NCBI GenBank assembly: GCA_030267565.1
Contig: BRXU01000005.1
Location: 5,236,001 to 5,300,000 of the forward strand
Source: Pleodorina starrii
Taxonomy: Eukaryota; Chlorophyta; Chlorophyceae; Chlamydomonadales; Volvocaceae
Length of the DNA stretch: 64,000 bases
Reading direction: 5' to 3'
The notes under the pieces: generated by a model
What the model saw: the letters and a program-made list of their open reading frames with translations, nothing else
Told to the model about the DNA's origin: nothing
Databases searched by the model: none
Made by a program: the position numbers and the translations under genes
Shown: in pieces, positions 1 through 12,700 of the stretch
Layout: each line of letters begins with the position of its first letter
How positions within the stretch are numbered: position 1 is the stretch's first letter

Positions 1-3000
1 GCAGTCCGGAAGCCGGTGCTCTCGGCTGTCGCCGCGCGCAGCGGAGGCAGGCACGGAGCCAAGCCCGTCGTATGGCATTGCGGAGCTTGTCCAGAGACGA
101 AAAGACATTGAGCTAGAGATAAAGCTGGCAGGTGCGGGCTCGCAACCCACGCACCTTCTTCGGAAGCACTTCCTCCAACCAAACCACAAGCACACCGACA
201 GGCGTGTTTCGGCGACGCAAAACTATTCTCCCCTTGTAAATGCTTTCCCCTACACCATTTCCTAGCTGTTACGAATGCCGCCGCGTCTTTGTGCCTTTAT
301 TTGGTCGGACAGTGAAGGGTGAGGACTTCAGGGCTGCGGCTCGATTGAAGGAGGAGCTTGAGGAACTCAACCGCAAGGACCCGGTTATGGTCGCCATAAA
401 GGCGCTGGAGCAAGCCATCAAGGAGGAGCGATACGAGGTGGGCGACGACGGCTGTAACGCGATTTTGCCGTACCGCTCGTCGTATAGGGTCGTATGCAAA
501 CGCAGCAAGCCGGCCCTATTATTTAATCCATGTGGGTCGTCATCCTGCCCTGTCCGTGCACCCAGCCTCGAACCAGCTCCTGGGACGCGACGCATCAGCG
601 CCGGATTGCCTGGGACTGCCAGCCGCATATCCCTCACCCCTGGGTCGTGGTCGTCGTCGTCGCATTGCGGGGTCTCCCGGCCCTCTTAGACAACATTCGC
701 ACGGGTTCGACTCTCCTGTAGAAACCCAGGCTGGACCATGGCTGCCGCTTTCCACTCCTTGAATCACACACAAACACAGCTCCTCAGCTCTGTTGCGTCG
801 AATGCCGTTCCGGTTCGGGTCCGCGGCTCCGCCGCCCGCCGGCCCGTCCCTCACCCCGGGGTCCCTTGCTCGCTCGCGCGCGTGCCAGGACGCGGCCCGG
901 ATCAAGGCCCAGATCAAGCAGCTGGAATCGGAGCTGGGGCCGGCGGCGCTGGAGGCTGGGCTCCTCACCACCAGCAGCACGACGGTGACCGCGGGAATCA
1001 AGGTGCACGTGCAGAGGTAGGTAGAGGTACGCACTCGGAGCGGCTGGAGGCGGGGCGCGGGCATAGGGCCTATCATGCGCCGAGCCCCGAAACTCCGCGG
1101 CTCTATCGCGCCCTCGTGCTCTCCACACCGGATTTCAATGCTCCGGCCCAAGCCGTCGCGGTGCGCGGCATCCTGGACCACCCACTCACAAAAGAGGTCA
1201 CGTTGTCTTTTGAACTGGTCCTCCTCCGCTGGCCTCCCTTTGGCTCATCGGTCAACGGCCGTCCATCGGTTGAATGCGCGTTTCGCGCCTCCCTCCTTCC
1301 TTCCCTCCCTCCCTCCCTCCCTCTCTGCCTGCCTGCCTCTCTCCCTCCCTGCCTGCCTCCCTCCCTGCCTGCCTCCCTCCCTCCCTCCGCAGCTACTACC
1401 TGCCCACCAAGTCCAGTCCCTCCGCGGGCCGTTACATGTTTGCCTACCACGTGACCATCACCAACGAAACAGCTGACACGATCGTGCAGCTCCGACACCG
1501 GCACTGGGTCATTATGGACGCTCGGGGGAAGACGGAGGAGGTCAGGTGGGTGCCCCTGGCTGGGAGAGGCGGCTGGCAGGGAGGGGCAGGGGGAGTCGGC
1601 TGGCAATGAGGGGGAGAGGGAGGGGGAGGCGCAATTTGGCGCTGCGGGGAAAAGAACTGACACTGGAGGCGGAGGTGGCGGTGGAGAGCGGATGCGGAGC
1701 AGCGGTTGCGGCGAGGGCTGGTTGAGCCGCGCCGGCGGCGGCGGGAGCTGGAGCTGGAGCAAGGGCGAGGGGGCCTTATGACAGCTGTTGCGTCCGTAGC
1801 TGGGGGGGATCACGGGAAGGGAGGCGGGGTTTGCATGCGCAACGTAGAAGCGGAATTCGGCATCAAATTCCGCAATCGATTGCGTTCATCGTCGGATCTT
1901 GCCAGCAGGCGTCCTGTGCCATATACTGGGCCGATTCGCCTGCGGTGCAAACGGCAACGTGACCCAATTGGGTTGGGATGGGGGTTGTCATGCGATGAGC
2001 GCAGCACGCTGCCGCATCCGCGACCCCTGCGTGGTTCCGGAGCGGTGGCTTCCGGCGGCTCTCTGGTTCCGGAGCCGCTCAACGGCCCGGGCGTTGCTCC
2101 TTTGCACTGAATATGGCCCTACCTGTTGACCCATTGCCCACGTGCCGCTGGCCGGATCCGCGCAGGGGCCCTGGGGTGGTGGGAGAGCAGCCCATTTTGC
2201 TGCCGGGGAAGAGCCACGAATACACGTCTGGGTGTCCGCTCGCCACGCCGCAGGTAGGGCACAGTGCCGTCCGTCGCTTCGAGCTTACGAGCACTGGCCG
2301 TGTTAACAAACCAGTCACTGGCGGTTTGGTGTCGATTCGATCACCGGGACAGCGAAGTCGCACTGCTGTCTTGGCTGTCCTGTTGTGCAATGTTCCCGGG
2401 TTGAAACGCCCGCGGCGTCAGTCGGCGGCGTCCGGTCGGATCTCGGATGCAGAGTTCTTAGAGTCCACGGGGGCGAGCTGACTGGGGCCAGGCGGCTATT
2501 GTGTGTTGCTGACGTGGTCTCAACCCGGGCCCGCTGCGGTGGGTTGGTTTGCATGATGTTTCGTCGCGTTGAGGGGCCCTTTCTCCGTGTAAGCGGCAGC
2601 CCGCTTCTGGTTGGCCATGGCATGATGCCTTTTGCTGGATGTGTGTCTCTTGCGGCCCGAACTTCTGGCTCTTGTCCACGGCGCAGGGCTCCATGGAGGG
2701 CGATTACACGATGGCGGTCCTGAGACCCGAGGATGGGCAGTGGGCCGACACGATCGAGGTGGGTGCGAGCATTGCGAGGGCAGCTCAGCTCGGTCATTCT
2801 CGGCCACATCGTGGTGACGGTTGGTCCAGCAGTTGGTGTTGATGGCGAAGGTGATCGTGACATTGCGGATGGACAGGACCAAATGTTTGGTGCCTCTAGC
2901 CTCACACGGCGCAGCACCCAGGGGGCAAGTCGGCGCAAAATGCGCGGCTGGTATGATGGTTCCCAGGGCGGATGATTCCGCCCTGATGGTTCCTTAGCTA

Positions 3001-3132
3001 TTTGTGACGCCGGGAGATGGTGATTAAGATGTGACTGGCTGTGACTGACTTCTGGATAACCCAAAACTGTGTGCTGCACAGGTCACGATCGGGAAGTTCA
3101 TGCTGGACTCCAAGGGGCCGCAGGCCGTTTAG
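1..3132 (+). CDS. UVR-motif plus ApaG-domain protein (5' partial)
   Basis: Exons read as 1-131 (partial), 313-437, 889-1016, 1393-1545, 2166-2253, 2687-2758 and 3082-3132, with compatible phases throughout. The N-terminal part carries two UVR-type helical motifs ([20 protein letters not shown] and a second around [13 protein letters not shown]). These occur in UvrB/UvrC and in several plant regulators, where they mediate protein contacts. The C-terminal part is a complete ApaG (DUF525) beta-sandwich: [28 protein letters not shown], then [14 protein letters not shown] and [18 protein letters not shown]. ApaG domains occur alone in bacteria and in plant F-box proteins and animal POLDIP2, as ligand or protein-binding modules. 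No catalytic residues are implied. The start codon and any targeting peptide lie outside the window. The domain call is firm; the cellular role is unknown. Confidence 0.88.
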
Positions 3133-3198
3133 ACGGTTGCTCGCCTTGGTTCCGGAGCCGCTGGAAGTGCGGATGTGAAATTTCGATCGTGTGCCAAT

Positions 3199-3203
3199 TG
3201 TAA
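3199..3203 (+). terminator. TGTAA polyadenylation signal of the UVR/ApaG gene
   Basis: TGTAA lies 67 nt after the stop codon at 3130-3132, in an AT-richer stretch. TGTAA is the usual poly(A) signal of chlamydomonadalean algae, so cleavage is expected shortly downstream, before the next gene at 3382. Confidence 0.6.
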
Positions 3204-3381
3204 CAAAATTGGTCATTTGCACTGTCTCTTTTCGCTCTTGCGCTTAACATTACTCGTAACAGAGGCAACCTCGAAGTCGCGGAGGTACCCAACTGCTGCT
3301 CGACCGCTTTCTCCTGTACCCGCAAAACAATTACGATTACTGGATAATCTATCTTCATAGCGTCGCCTAGCGACTTTAGCG

Positions 3382-6300
3382 ATGAGTGAGCCTGGCAGCG
3401 CCCGTGTAACACAAGAAGAATACTCAGAAGGGCCAGTCCGTCGGCCACCAGTGACACCTCTACAAGCAACGCCCGGAAGGACTGGCAAAGTTAACTATGG
3501 GTTAAATGAGACAGCTGTGCGCGTACCGGTGTTGGACAAGGTATGGATTAGTATGGCGAAAATTGCGTTGCATTATCTTATAATTAAAACGGATAAAAAC
3601 ATCATTCACACAGGTAAAGGAAGCTCGGAAGGCGACGATTGAAAGCAAACCCGATGTGCTTGGGCTCCGAGGGCCGACCTGGAACGACAGCGTGGCTCTT
3701 AACCCTGGAAAGCACCACCATAAATTCTCGGGCGAGGTCTTATCAAATACGCTGTTGCCGTCGCTGATAAGCAATAAGGTGTGTACGGCTGGGCGAGAGC
3801 CTTCAACTTCCGGCACGTCGCACGTCGTGTGACCGCACTGCTCTTGCGCGGCGCTGACGTTGTGGGATATCTTTGCTCATTCCACGTTCCCCCCTGACGC
3901 TTACAAACCCTGGGGGCCGGGAGAGTGGCCGACGTCGCACCGCATCACCCCTCTCACGCCCGCGCTCTCCCTCCGGCGCCCCTGCTCTCTACTTCGCCAG
4001 CCGGCGGCCACCTCCCTCCCACCTGCGTACCCGCTCGCGTTCCAGCTACCCTGCGCATGGTCGTGCAACCCCCGCAACCGCCTAACCCCCTTCCCATGAC
4101 CTCCTCCCCCGCCCCTCTTCCCTCATCGCGCCTCCCCCTCCTTCCCCTCCTCCTTCCCCCCAACCCCCCCCCCAACCCCCCAACATACACACAGGACGCC
4201 CGCAAGCTGACCGGCACCACGGCGTGCAAAGCGGACCGGGACGCAGCCACCCTGGAGCGGTCTCGGAGCCCCAACAACTGCCCGACCGGGTGGAACACCA
4301 GTACGGTCACACCGGACAGCCTGGTGAGACGAGAGACTGAGACTGGAGGCGCATCCCGGCTGGGTTGGCTTGGGTTGGGTTGGCTTGGGCTGGGTTGGGT
4401 TGGGTTGGATTGGATTGGGTTGGGCTGAGTTGGGTTGGGTTGGGTTGGGTTGGGCGGGAGGCAGGGGCTGCTGTGATCCCCCGCATGCCAGGACGCCGGG
4501 TACGCTCAAGCTCAAGCTCATGGGGAAACTGAGGCTAAGCTGACGAAAGGGAGCTGGGGAGGGGCAGGGAAGGGCAGGGCATGCCGGGTGCTCCAGGCGG
4601 ATGCCAAGGGGGGATGCAGCAGGTAGGCTGGTAGGGGCGTGTGTGTATGGCTGCGCGGGGCGAGGTGGGGCGGGACGAAGGGGGAGGTCGCGGGGTAGGC
4701 TGATGGGAGGACGGGTAGGCGGTGGGGCGAGGGGTCCGGGGAGGGCGAGAGGGTTTTAGGGTTTGGTGGCCACCCGGGGGGTCAACTGCTGGGAGCACAG
4801 TGCGAAGCCCTTGCAAGCCTGCGGGGCGCGCCGGCGCGCGGGGCGGGGAGGGGCGGGAAACGTTCGTCGCCTCTCTCTCCCTCGCTCTCTCGCTCTCTCT
4901 CTCTGTCCCCATCAACCGCCGCACCTACCCGCTGCATGAGCGGCCGCCGCTGGGGGCATCTCTGGAGGGAGACGGGGCAGGTGGGGTTGGGGTTGGGGTA
5001 AAGTTCGATATAGCTGTCATAATCTACGAAGGAAAGGGGGTGGGGGGTGGGGGTCTGGGGGGCCATTTCGGTGCAGTGTCCCCATGGCACGGTACCCGTA
5101 TTGGCTGATGGGAGCCGTGCAGGCGACGAGGGGGGGGGGCGTGGCGGCGTCGGTGGTGGTGCTGTGAGCTAGGCTTTGCTGCGGCAAGGACGGAACAGCG
5201 CGTAGTGCGGCGGCGGGAGTGGGGAGCTGACTGTCGGTTTGGGGCTTCTGGCCTTGCGCGAGGTGGGTTGGGGGCCGCGGGGCAGCGGCGCAGCTTGGGG
5301 CGGCGCAGCGGCGGCCGGGAAGAAGGCAGGCGCCTTCTTTGGCGGGCCCGAAAATGGGTCCGGATTCCATTTCCCCATTTTCCCCCCGGCCGGGATGCGC
5401 CCGGCTGCCTGCCTGCCGGCCCGCCTGCCTGCCTGCCTGGAGAGCCCTGCCCTGCCCTGCCCGGCCGGTGGCCTGTCCCGCTTGCGAGGGATTGGATTGT
5501 TCGCCCTCTCCTGCCGCACAGCCCGAACCCCGACACTAAGCCGCACCGCCGCACGCCCCCACGCGCCTTCCACCCGGCTCCACCCCCCGCCCCCCCCACC
5601 ACGACCACCACCACCCTAACCCTCCACCACCACCACCCTCCCCCTCTCGCCCCTCTCCCCCCCAGGAGAAGCAGCGGCAGCTGGAGGCCACCACCCGCGC
5701 CTCCCTGGCCGCCACCCGCCGCATTAGCCCGCCACCCACCTACGTCGACCCCGTGTCCCGACAGACCGCCATCTCCGAAACCATTCGCGCCATGAAGGCG
5801 AACACCGGATCCGACATGCAGGTGGGGGTGGGGGCAGGCAGGGGGGGAGTCTGTGCGTGTATGTGCGTGTGTGTGTGTGTGTGTGTGTTTCTGTGTGAGG
5901 GGGGGAGGCGCGGAGTGGGCAGAGAGTGTTATGTACAAGGTAGAAGCGGTCCCCGGTGAATGACTGGTGCGGAGGTGGCGAGCTTGCTTCCAGGGTATGG
6001 CGGGGGGCGATATGGGCAAGGGCGCGAGGGACACGGGGATCGTACACGGGGATCACACAGGGACCCTCTTGTGAAGGTAGCGGCTGTCTCCGGCGAGGCT
6101 CACCCCCACCCCCCTAATACACACACGGGGGGACAGGCCCCTTTGGAGCCTTCTGGCGAAGGGCTTCCACATTGGGTGAGGGGGCGGCGTAATAAGGTTT
6201 GCCTACTCGCTGTGGCTCCCCTAAGCCCCCCACCGCCAACCCCCACCGCCAACCACCACCCCGCCAGACAACCCGACCGAAACACACACACACCCTCCCT

Positions 6301-6544
6301 TACCCGCCCACCCCCAACCCCAACCCCCTCCCCCCCCACCGGGCCACAGGAGCTGTACGACAAGTACGGCCGCGAGGGCGGCGAAGCCATGGCCGCTATC
6401 TTGCGCATGCCCCCCCAGGAGACCAAGACCCGCATCCGGGCCACTCGGGCGGATCTTGACTCGGTTCGGGCGCTGGACGAGTTCGTGCCGGGGCAGGAGA
6501 AGGTGGAGGAGGAGGGCGAGGCGGTGCCGCTGGGGCCCAGCTGA
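3382..6544 (+). CDS. Unrecognised conserved-looking protein, 267 aa
   Basis: Exons read as 3382-3540, 3614-3778, 4195-4323, 5666-5821 and 6350-6544. Every intron is phase 0 and the total is 804 nt. The ATG at 3382 opens the first frame after the upstream gene. I do not recognise the family. The protein is polar and basic with no signal peptide or membrane segment. It contains a short motif PTWNDSVALNPGKHHHKF, a Cys-containing stretch near SPNNCPTGWNTST, a probable helical segment (EKQRQLEATTRASLAATRR) and an acidic C-terminus ending LGPS. GC-rich third positions and clean splice signals support it as real coding sequence. Its look (no domain, short, charged) resembles many cilium-associated algal proteins, but that is only an impression. 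An extra exon inside the 1.34-kb fourth intron cannot be excluded. Confidence 0.72.
4361..4456 (+). repeat. TTGGG-rich minisatellite in intron
   Basis: Degenerate tandem TTGGG/TTGGGC units follow 37 nt after the donor at 4324, inside the large intron of the unrecognised gene. It is G-rich on the sense strand and could form G-quadruplexes. No coding role is seen. Confidence 0.8.
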
Positions 6545-9500
6545 GGAGGCTGAGGAGGCTGAGGAGGCTGGGGAGGCTGAGGAGGCTGAGGAGGCTGCGG
6601 GCCGGGCGTCGGCGGCTTCGGGCGGGCGCAGAGGCACGCACCGACCTTAAGGGGGGGAGGGGGGAGGTTCAACAGGAGTGAATCGCAGCGGTGGGACGGG
6701 GAGGCGGCGGTTTTGTCAGAGGCGGGTTCCGGTTCCGGTCCGCTGACGGCCTGCCCCAAAGCGCTGTGCAGCATCGGGGCTGGCCCCGCGGGCAGCACGC
6801 CGTGTTCCTTCTGGGGGCTGGGGCTGGAGCGGTGGATGGGCGGCTGTGGGGGGCTGTGGGGGGAGGCTCGCCGCGCGGATATCGATACTTTAGCACTGTT
6901 GCAGGTTGAGACACGCGTGCGGCGCGGTACGACACGGTGCGGCGCGGTACGACATGGGCAGCTCTTGTAGCGCGTGCGGGGGGCGAGGTGGTCTCGGAGC
7001 TGCCCGGGTGACGTTCAAGTGGGCCGCGTTGGTCCACTCCATGTGCGTTGGGGATAGGGGGAGGGGGGTAAAAAAGGATACCGCAGCGGAGACGGAGGGA
7101 GGTAGGAGGGGGCTGCCACCGCAGGGCGCGCTGCGCCCCTCACGGCTCTCCTACTGCTGAAGCGGGTACCGTGGTTTGCTGTGCCGTGCTGATATGTAGC
7201 CATTGCATTTATGAGGCGGGGGGGACGCATTTTGCTTTTTGCGGATTCGAGGAACTGTGTGTTTATTGTTACATACATAGGGGAGACTGCGCTTTGAGCG
7301 CATGTATCATGTCATGTGAAAAACCAGGTAGCTCCAGCGCAATCACGACTGATAGCGATAGCGGCGGCGGCGGCGGCGGCGCGGACGGCGTGCGGGGGGC
7401 GGGGGAGGAAGCGTGCGGGCTGTGTGGGTTGGTGAGCGGAAGGATGGCTGACCGCGACGAGAACCTGTACGGCACGGACGCCCGTCCGCGCAGTACAGTA
7501 CGGCAGGGGTGTGCAGTGCCAAACTTGGCCATGCAGTGCTTTGGGGGAGGGTTGCCTCGCGCGCGAAGCGTGCGCGTTCAGGCGGGGCGCCGTGTACATG
7601 TGATACCGGTATGACCCATGGGTCGGTCCTGCGCCATGTGGATGACGGTGCTCGTCCCGCACCTGGCATGAACAGCTAGTTGGCCAGCTGGCTCTACCAT
7701 TTCGAGGGCGGGTTCTGGAACCCGTGGCCAGTGTAGCGACCGCCCGTCCAGATGTCTGCTCCACATTCGCCAACACAGGTAGGGTAAATGGGTAATGCGT
7801 CCCGAGAAGCGAGAACGCGCCTTTGCGGTGAACGACACGGCCCTGGTTTCCTGGAGCGGTTGCAGCGGTCGCATCGAGGGCGCACGCACGTACGTTTGCA
7901 CGCTGTGGAGGTGGAGGTGTTGGGCGGCCGCGCGCGTGGGCGGCGGCGGTGAGGGGGGGACGAGAGGGTAAGGGCGGTCGAGAGCGTGGCGGCGGAAGGA
8001 CGGGCGGGGGGCGGTGGGGGCGTGCTGGGCTGGGCTGGGCTGACTGGGAAGGGCGCTTGCGGCCGCAGCTCGTCTTGGCCTTGGCCGTTTGGGAGCTCGG
8101 GGGAAGGGTGCACGGGGGAAGGGCATGGAGGACCGCCTCGTAGTTTGAAACCGTTGCGGGTTTCGTTCTCTCGATGACATCTTTCGAAGCCCTCCGTGCA
8201 ACTGTTTGCAACCCTAGAGCAAACCCTAGACCATGAAAACGAGCGAGATGGGAAGGCATTGTCCCGCGGCGATCAGATCCGACTAGCGCCCGCCAGCAAG
8301 CCCCCTGTACGGTATCCTGAGAGCTCTTTCCCGCGCTGGGCGGGGCTTCGGGTCATGTTGACAGTCGCATGAACGGTAGTCGCATGAACGGGGAGTAGCT
8401 TTAGGCGGGGCAGGGCATAGGGGATGTTTGAGGCACGTAAGAGCCTGATGGGGATGAAAGCACTATTCAGTGTTCGGGCCCCGCGGTTCTGACACGAAGT
8501 CTTCAGGCGACGCGCAAGCTCCGATTGCAAGAGCGGGGAAGCCAAATGCGTGGGGGAATAACATCGTGAGGTGGCTAAGTGGGTGTGTTCGGGGAGGAGG
8601 GTTGCGCTTGCGTTCGCGATGTTGAGAGCAGTCGGGCGAGACGGCAGGATGCCAGCCTATGCCAGTGTGGCGGTCTCCGTTGCCGCGGGGAATGAGAATG
8701 GGGGAACTGGCAGGCAGGCTGATCGACGCATGAAAGACGGGAAAGCCAGGACAATTCGTGCATCTCCCCGGAATAAGAACGTGTTTGTTGCAGGGCGGTG
8801 TTCAAGGCAATGCATTCTGAAAGGACTTGTCTACGGTGCTTTGAGCAACCACCGAAACTCATGCGCACTTCGACAGCGTAAGTGTCTTGCTCCTCACTTT
8901 AAGAGCAGTCAAATGCTCCAAGGCAGGCACAGCTCCCAGGAAACCGCCTACGAACCGCCTTCGCGATCGTGTTTTCATGACATTCGGTTCGCAGTAACGG
9001 CCATCAGTTCGATGCATTTCGGTAACAAATCAGACGACGTTAAGAGTTAACGTTGGTCAAGGGTGCTTGTGCCGAAAGTGCGCAAACATCGTGTCACCAG
9101 TTAGGCGAGGCGGGTGGAGAGGGATTCACCTCAAAACAGTCGCGCCTAATATCCAGCTGCTTCCCTTGATAGCTTCAAGTTATGTTATTTGCTACCGCTA
9201 CCGCTACCGCTGTAACGAACAGCGAACGGGTCGACTGGCAAGGCCGCTGCCTCGCACAGAGTATTTCCGAATTTTTCCTTTGTAAGCGATATAAATGTAA
9301 ATAAGCCTACTTTCTCGAAAGCAATGCAGATGAGCCCGGAAGAATGGGAGGTCCGGGCCTGGGTCACGCTCACTTTTGTGAAGATATTTTTGCACCGAAT
9401 CTGATGCGACCGAGGCGCTTTTATCGTGCGAGGCCTCACACGGCCCAAATAAGCATCAATTGTAACGAGTTTATTTGTTGTTAACAAATGATGTTTAAAA

Positions 9501-9703
9501 AATCGAGCGTCGAGGTGCAGAGCCACTTTGCGACTGATCGTTAGGTACGGAACGGTGGGGAGCGGTCGTTGACCGAGAACCTTAAATACTGTCGCCGTGA
9601 CAATTCTCCAGTCGCCTCAAACATACTCTGCCTGCAATAACTCAATTTTACAGCCTAGGAAGACGGCGACCAACTCTGCAACACTTGCGCGCTCATTTGA
9701 CAG
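6545..9703. other. 3.2-kb region without a convincing gene
   Basis: This spans the 3' region of the upstream gene and the 5' region of the PLATZ gene. It holds a GAG-GCT triplet-like repeat just after the stop (6541-6600), one copy of a short dispersed element (7061-7105), one copy of the palindrome GACCCATGGGTC (7613-7624) and a lower-GC stretch from about 8560 with TGTAA motifs near 9211, 9282 and 9298. Open frames here have no family resemblance and poor codon bias. An unrecognised gene, perhaps on the minus strand at 7300-8260, is possible but unsupported. Confidence 0.5.
7061..7105 (+). repeat. Short dispersed element, copy 1 (intergenic)
   Basis: It has a G-run, then GTAAAAAAGG, then the core ATACCGCAGCGGAGACGGAG. 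The same arrangement recurs at seven other places in this window, all in introns; this is the only copy outside a gene model. Confidence 0.7.
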
Positions 9704-12700
9704 ATGCAGCGTGCGGCCGAGGCCCCACTCAGCGCGCTCGCATCGCCTTTCCAGGTGCGTTTCTAGTTGAATTCACTTGCCGCAATGCGCTATGTGCGAC
9801 AGCGAAGTGTGCCAGCGGCGCACTTTACGCGGGTCACGCGTGAGCTTCTGCCAACGGCTCTGAACCCGCAATTTAGGCCGGGCTCGGAGCATTTTGTCAC
9901 TACAACTATGATATGGAGGCCTCAGAAGACCGAAGCAGGTGAGGCGCCTGAAATCTGAGTGTCGCAAGCTCCCCAACGTTCTGGGCCATCGTGAACTCGC
10001 AATCCTTACCCCAATTTGGCTTGAATGCAGCGATGAACGCTATGATGGACCTATGCAGCCATTAAAGCTCGTGAATTCGGGCCCGCGCCAGCTGGGAGCG
10101 ACAATGGCCCACTGCCGAGGAGTTTCAAGGAGCGGGGCAGTCGCCTGTGCTCCGTGGGTACCTTCTTTCCTTTCCGCAACATACTTTCAACCGTGTGAGC
10201 GCCACCGCCATCACAAGAAGAACGAGGTTGGTCGGTTTGCAGGTCTCGGGTGCAAGCATAACGATAATTTGCTATGTCCCTACTGCGCTTTGCGGCACGT
10301 AAATTCCAACCTGCTTGCCTAAGTGTCTGCCTTGTTGCTTTCAATTGGGGCGCAATCGTCGGCGTGCTCACAATTCGCCATCTCCGGGCCTGGGCTTTGC
10401 AGTGCACGTTCTTCTGCATCACCTGCGGCGTGAAGCCGCACAGCGTATGCCAACACTGCATGGGGGCTCACGCTGGTCACCAGGTTATCCAGGTGCGCAT
10501 GGCCAGAGTCGGCGTCGTAAGCTCACCCAAAATATCTGGGTTATTCCGCAAACGGGCAAGCGCGCAAACGATGCATTCCCGCTGGCTACCATTTTCTTGA
10601 TTGCAATAGAGTAATAAAAGGAATCCGATGTCATGTAGGATATTGCTTGTAAGAAACTGAGCACTTTGTACCTGTGACGCTTAAGCATGTCCGCTTCCAC
10701 CAGAACGCGTAAAATTGCAAGCTGGGCATTCTAATGTGCATTTCTGGCCGCCAGCTTGTTGGCGGAGGAGGAATTTGGGCCGAACCTCACGTGCAACAGT
10801 CCGAACATTGTAACGTTAACAAGCTTCGCTAAGCAGCGAATGCCAAGGCGCATAAGATACATACATATCATGTGTGTAATGCGCTTGTCCCCGTGAGCTC
10901 TTGTCGACTTGACTGGGGTATCCAACCCGCGGCGGGTCCTTCTCACTCCTCCTCAGGTCCGTCGCTACGTCTACTGTGATGTGGTTCGCGCTTGCGATAT
11001 CAGTCCCTTCGTGGACGCCTCGGGAGTGCAGGTCCGTCGGAAGAGGAAGGCGTCCTCGAGCGCGTGTCATGCTGTTGCCATCCTCCCACTTCCCTACATT
11101 GGAAGCGGCATCTTGTTGTCGAGCTGAGCTCTCAGTTTCCTCTCATTTCCCAGGTCGATGTACTGCATTTCGTAGCCTTCAATTATGCAGTGCCGCTTTC
11201 TCGGCCACGCACGCCGTCGTAGTAGGTCGCGACCGTTTCTTGTTTTGTCCCGGTTTCCTGCTGCTTCTTCCCCCAGAAACCCCTCCTTCTCCCCTTCCTC
11301 CGCCTGCCTCTCCTGCTCCTCCTCCCCCGCCGCCATCAGAACTACATTATCAACTCGGCCAAAGTGATGTTCCTCAATCACCGGCCGCACTCCAAGATCG
11401 GCCGCGCCAACGGCGTTGACATCTGCCGTACATGCCACCGCCACCTGCGGGAGGGCTACAGCTACTGCTCCCTGGCCTGCAAGGTACGCAGTACAAACTC
11501 CGCAGTACAAACTCTGCAGTACAAACTCCGCAGTACGAACTCCTCAGTACACATCCGCCTGCTGGTACACATGCGCACGCCGAACGTCAATCCAGAATAT
11601 GCGCACGCATGTCCCCCTAACTTGTGAATTATCCCGCTCGCGTTTTCATCGTGCCACGGGGTGGGGTTGGGGGTCAGGGCGGCGGCGGGGCACCCGGCGA
11701 CCGTCGCGGCGCGCGCGCGGCGACGCTTGAGCCGTCTGCGCGTTTTTGTGGTCTGCTGTTGCTGTTGCTGCCGTTCTCAGCTCGGCCCATTTGCAACCCC
11801 CCCCCCCCAAGCTTGGATGCATTGTCTGCGTGTTGCTCCCCCGGGCCCGTGTCTATCTGGCCCACGGACGCAACGCGGCGCCTGCGGTCAGCTCACCAGT
11901 TCTGCCCCCCTAACCAACTAACTGACAGTTAGTTACTAACTGCCTGCAGGTCGAGGCACTGACCAAGGGCGAGACGGCGCCCGCCTGCTCTCCGGACGGC
12001 GCCGCGCCGCGTCCCGCCGCAGAGCCGGCCGGCCCCGTCGCCCTGGCCCCGCCCGGCGCTGCCGCCGGCGCCTCCACTGTCACCGCCACTACCGGGTCTC
12101 GCGCCCGCCCCGCGAGCCACCTCTCGCCCGGCGGGAGCGGCGGCGGCGCCGCCGCTGCCAGCTTCAGCCCCCGACCCCGGTCCGCATTCGTGTCGGCTGC
12201 GGCGTCGCGCGCTGGTGGCGGCGGCGGCGGCCCGTTTGCGGCGGCGGCGGCAGCGGCGCCGCCGGGCTCCCCTGAGCTCGCCGCCGCCGCCGCCGCCGCG
12301 AGCTGCGCAGCCCTCAGCAGCGACCCGGAGAGCAGTGAGCCCGGAGAGGACACGTTTGTGTTTGGTGCCGGCGGGGGCGGCGGCGGCGGCGGCGGCGGTG
12401 GGACCAGCCCTCGGGCCGGGCGCGGCTTCGCTACGGCGGCAGCGGGCAGGCGTCGGACGATTGTCGTACGGGACACGTCGTCGTACGGCAGTGCCAGCTC
12501 GAAGGAGGAGGACGAGAGCAGCTACGAGTACAACTTTGAGAACCCGCCGAAGTGAGTGCCAGTCCGGTGCTAGGGCCGAGCCGTTCGGGTCCGGGTGCAA
12601 AGGGTAGACCAACAGAGCATTGCGTCAACCCCCGGAGAACGTGTTGCGCGATGCGTTACAAAAAACATCGATTTCGGTGATCGGATGACCGGGTTTGTGA

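Noticed and set aside
690..760. tRNA-like GGGTTCGACTC
   Set aside because: The bases either side do not form a T stem and there is no matching acceptor or anticodon arm. No tRNA or rRNA gene was found in the window.
4801..5001. Possible extra exon with RRTYPLHERPPLGASLEG in the unrecognised gene
   Set aside because: No convincing acceptor beside it, and the flanking exons already join in phase 0.
7312..8259. 315-codon minus-strand frame
   Set aside because: Arg/Pro/Ala-rich composition typical of an antisense GC-rich frame, no family resemblance, and no neighbouring exons with matching splice sites.
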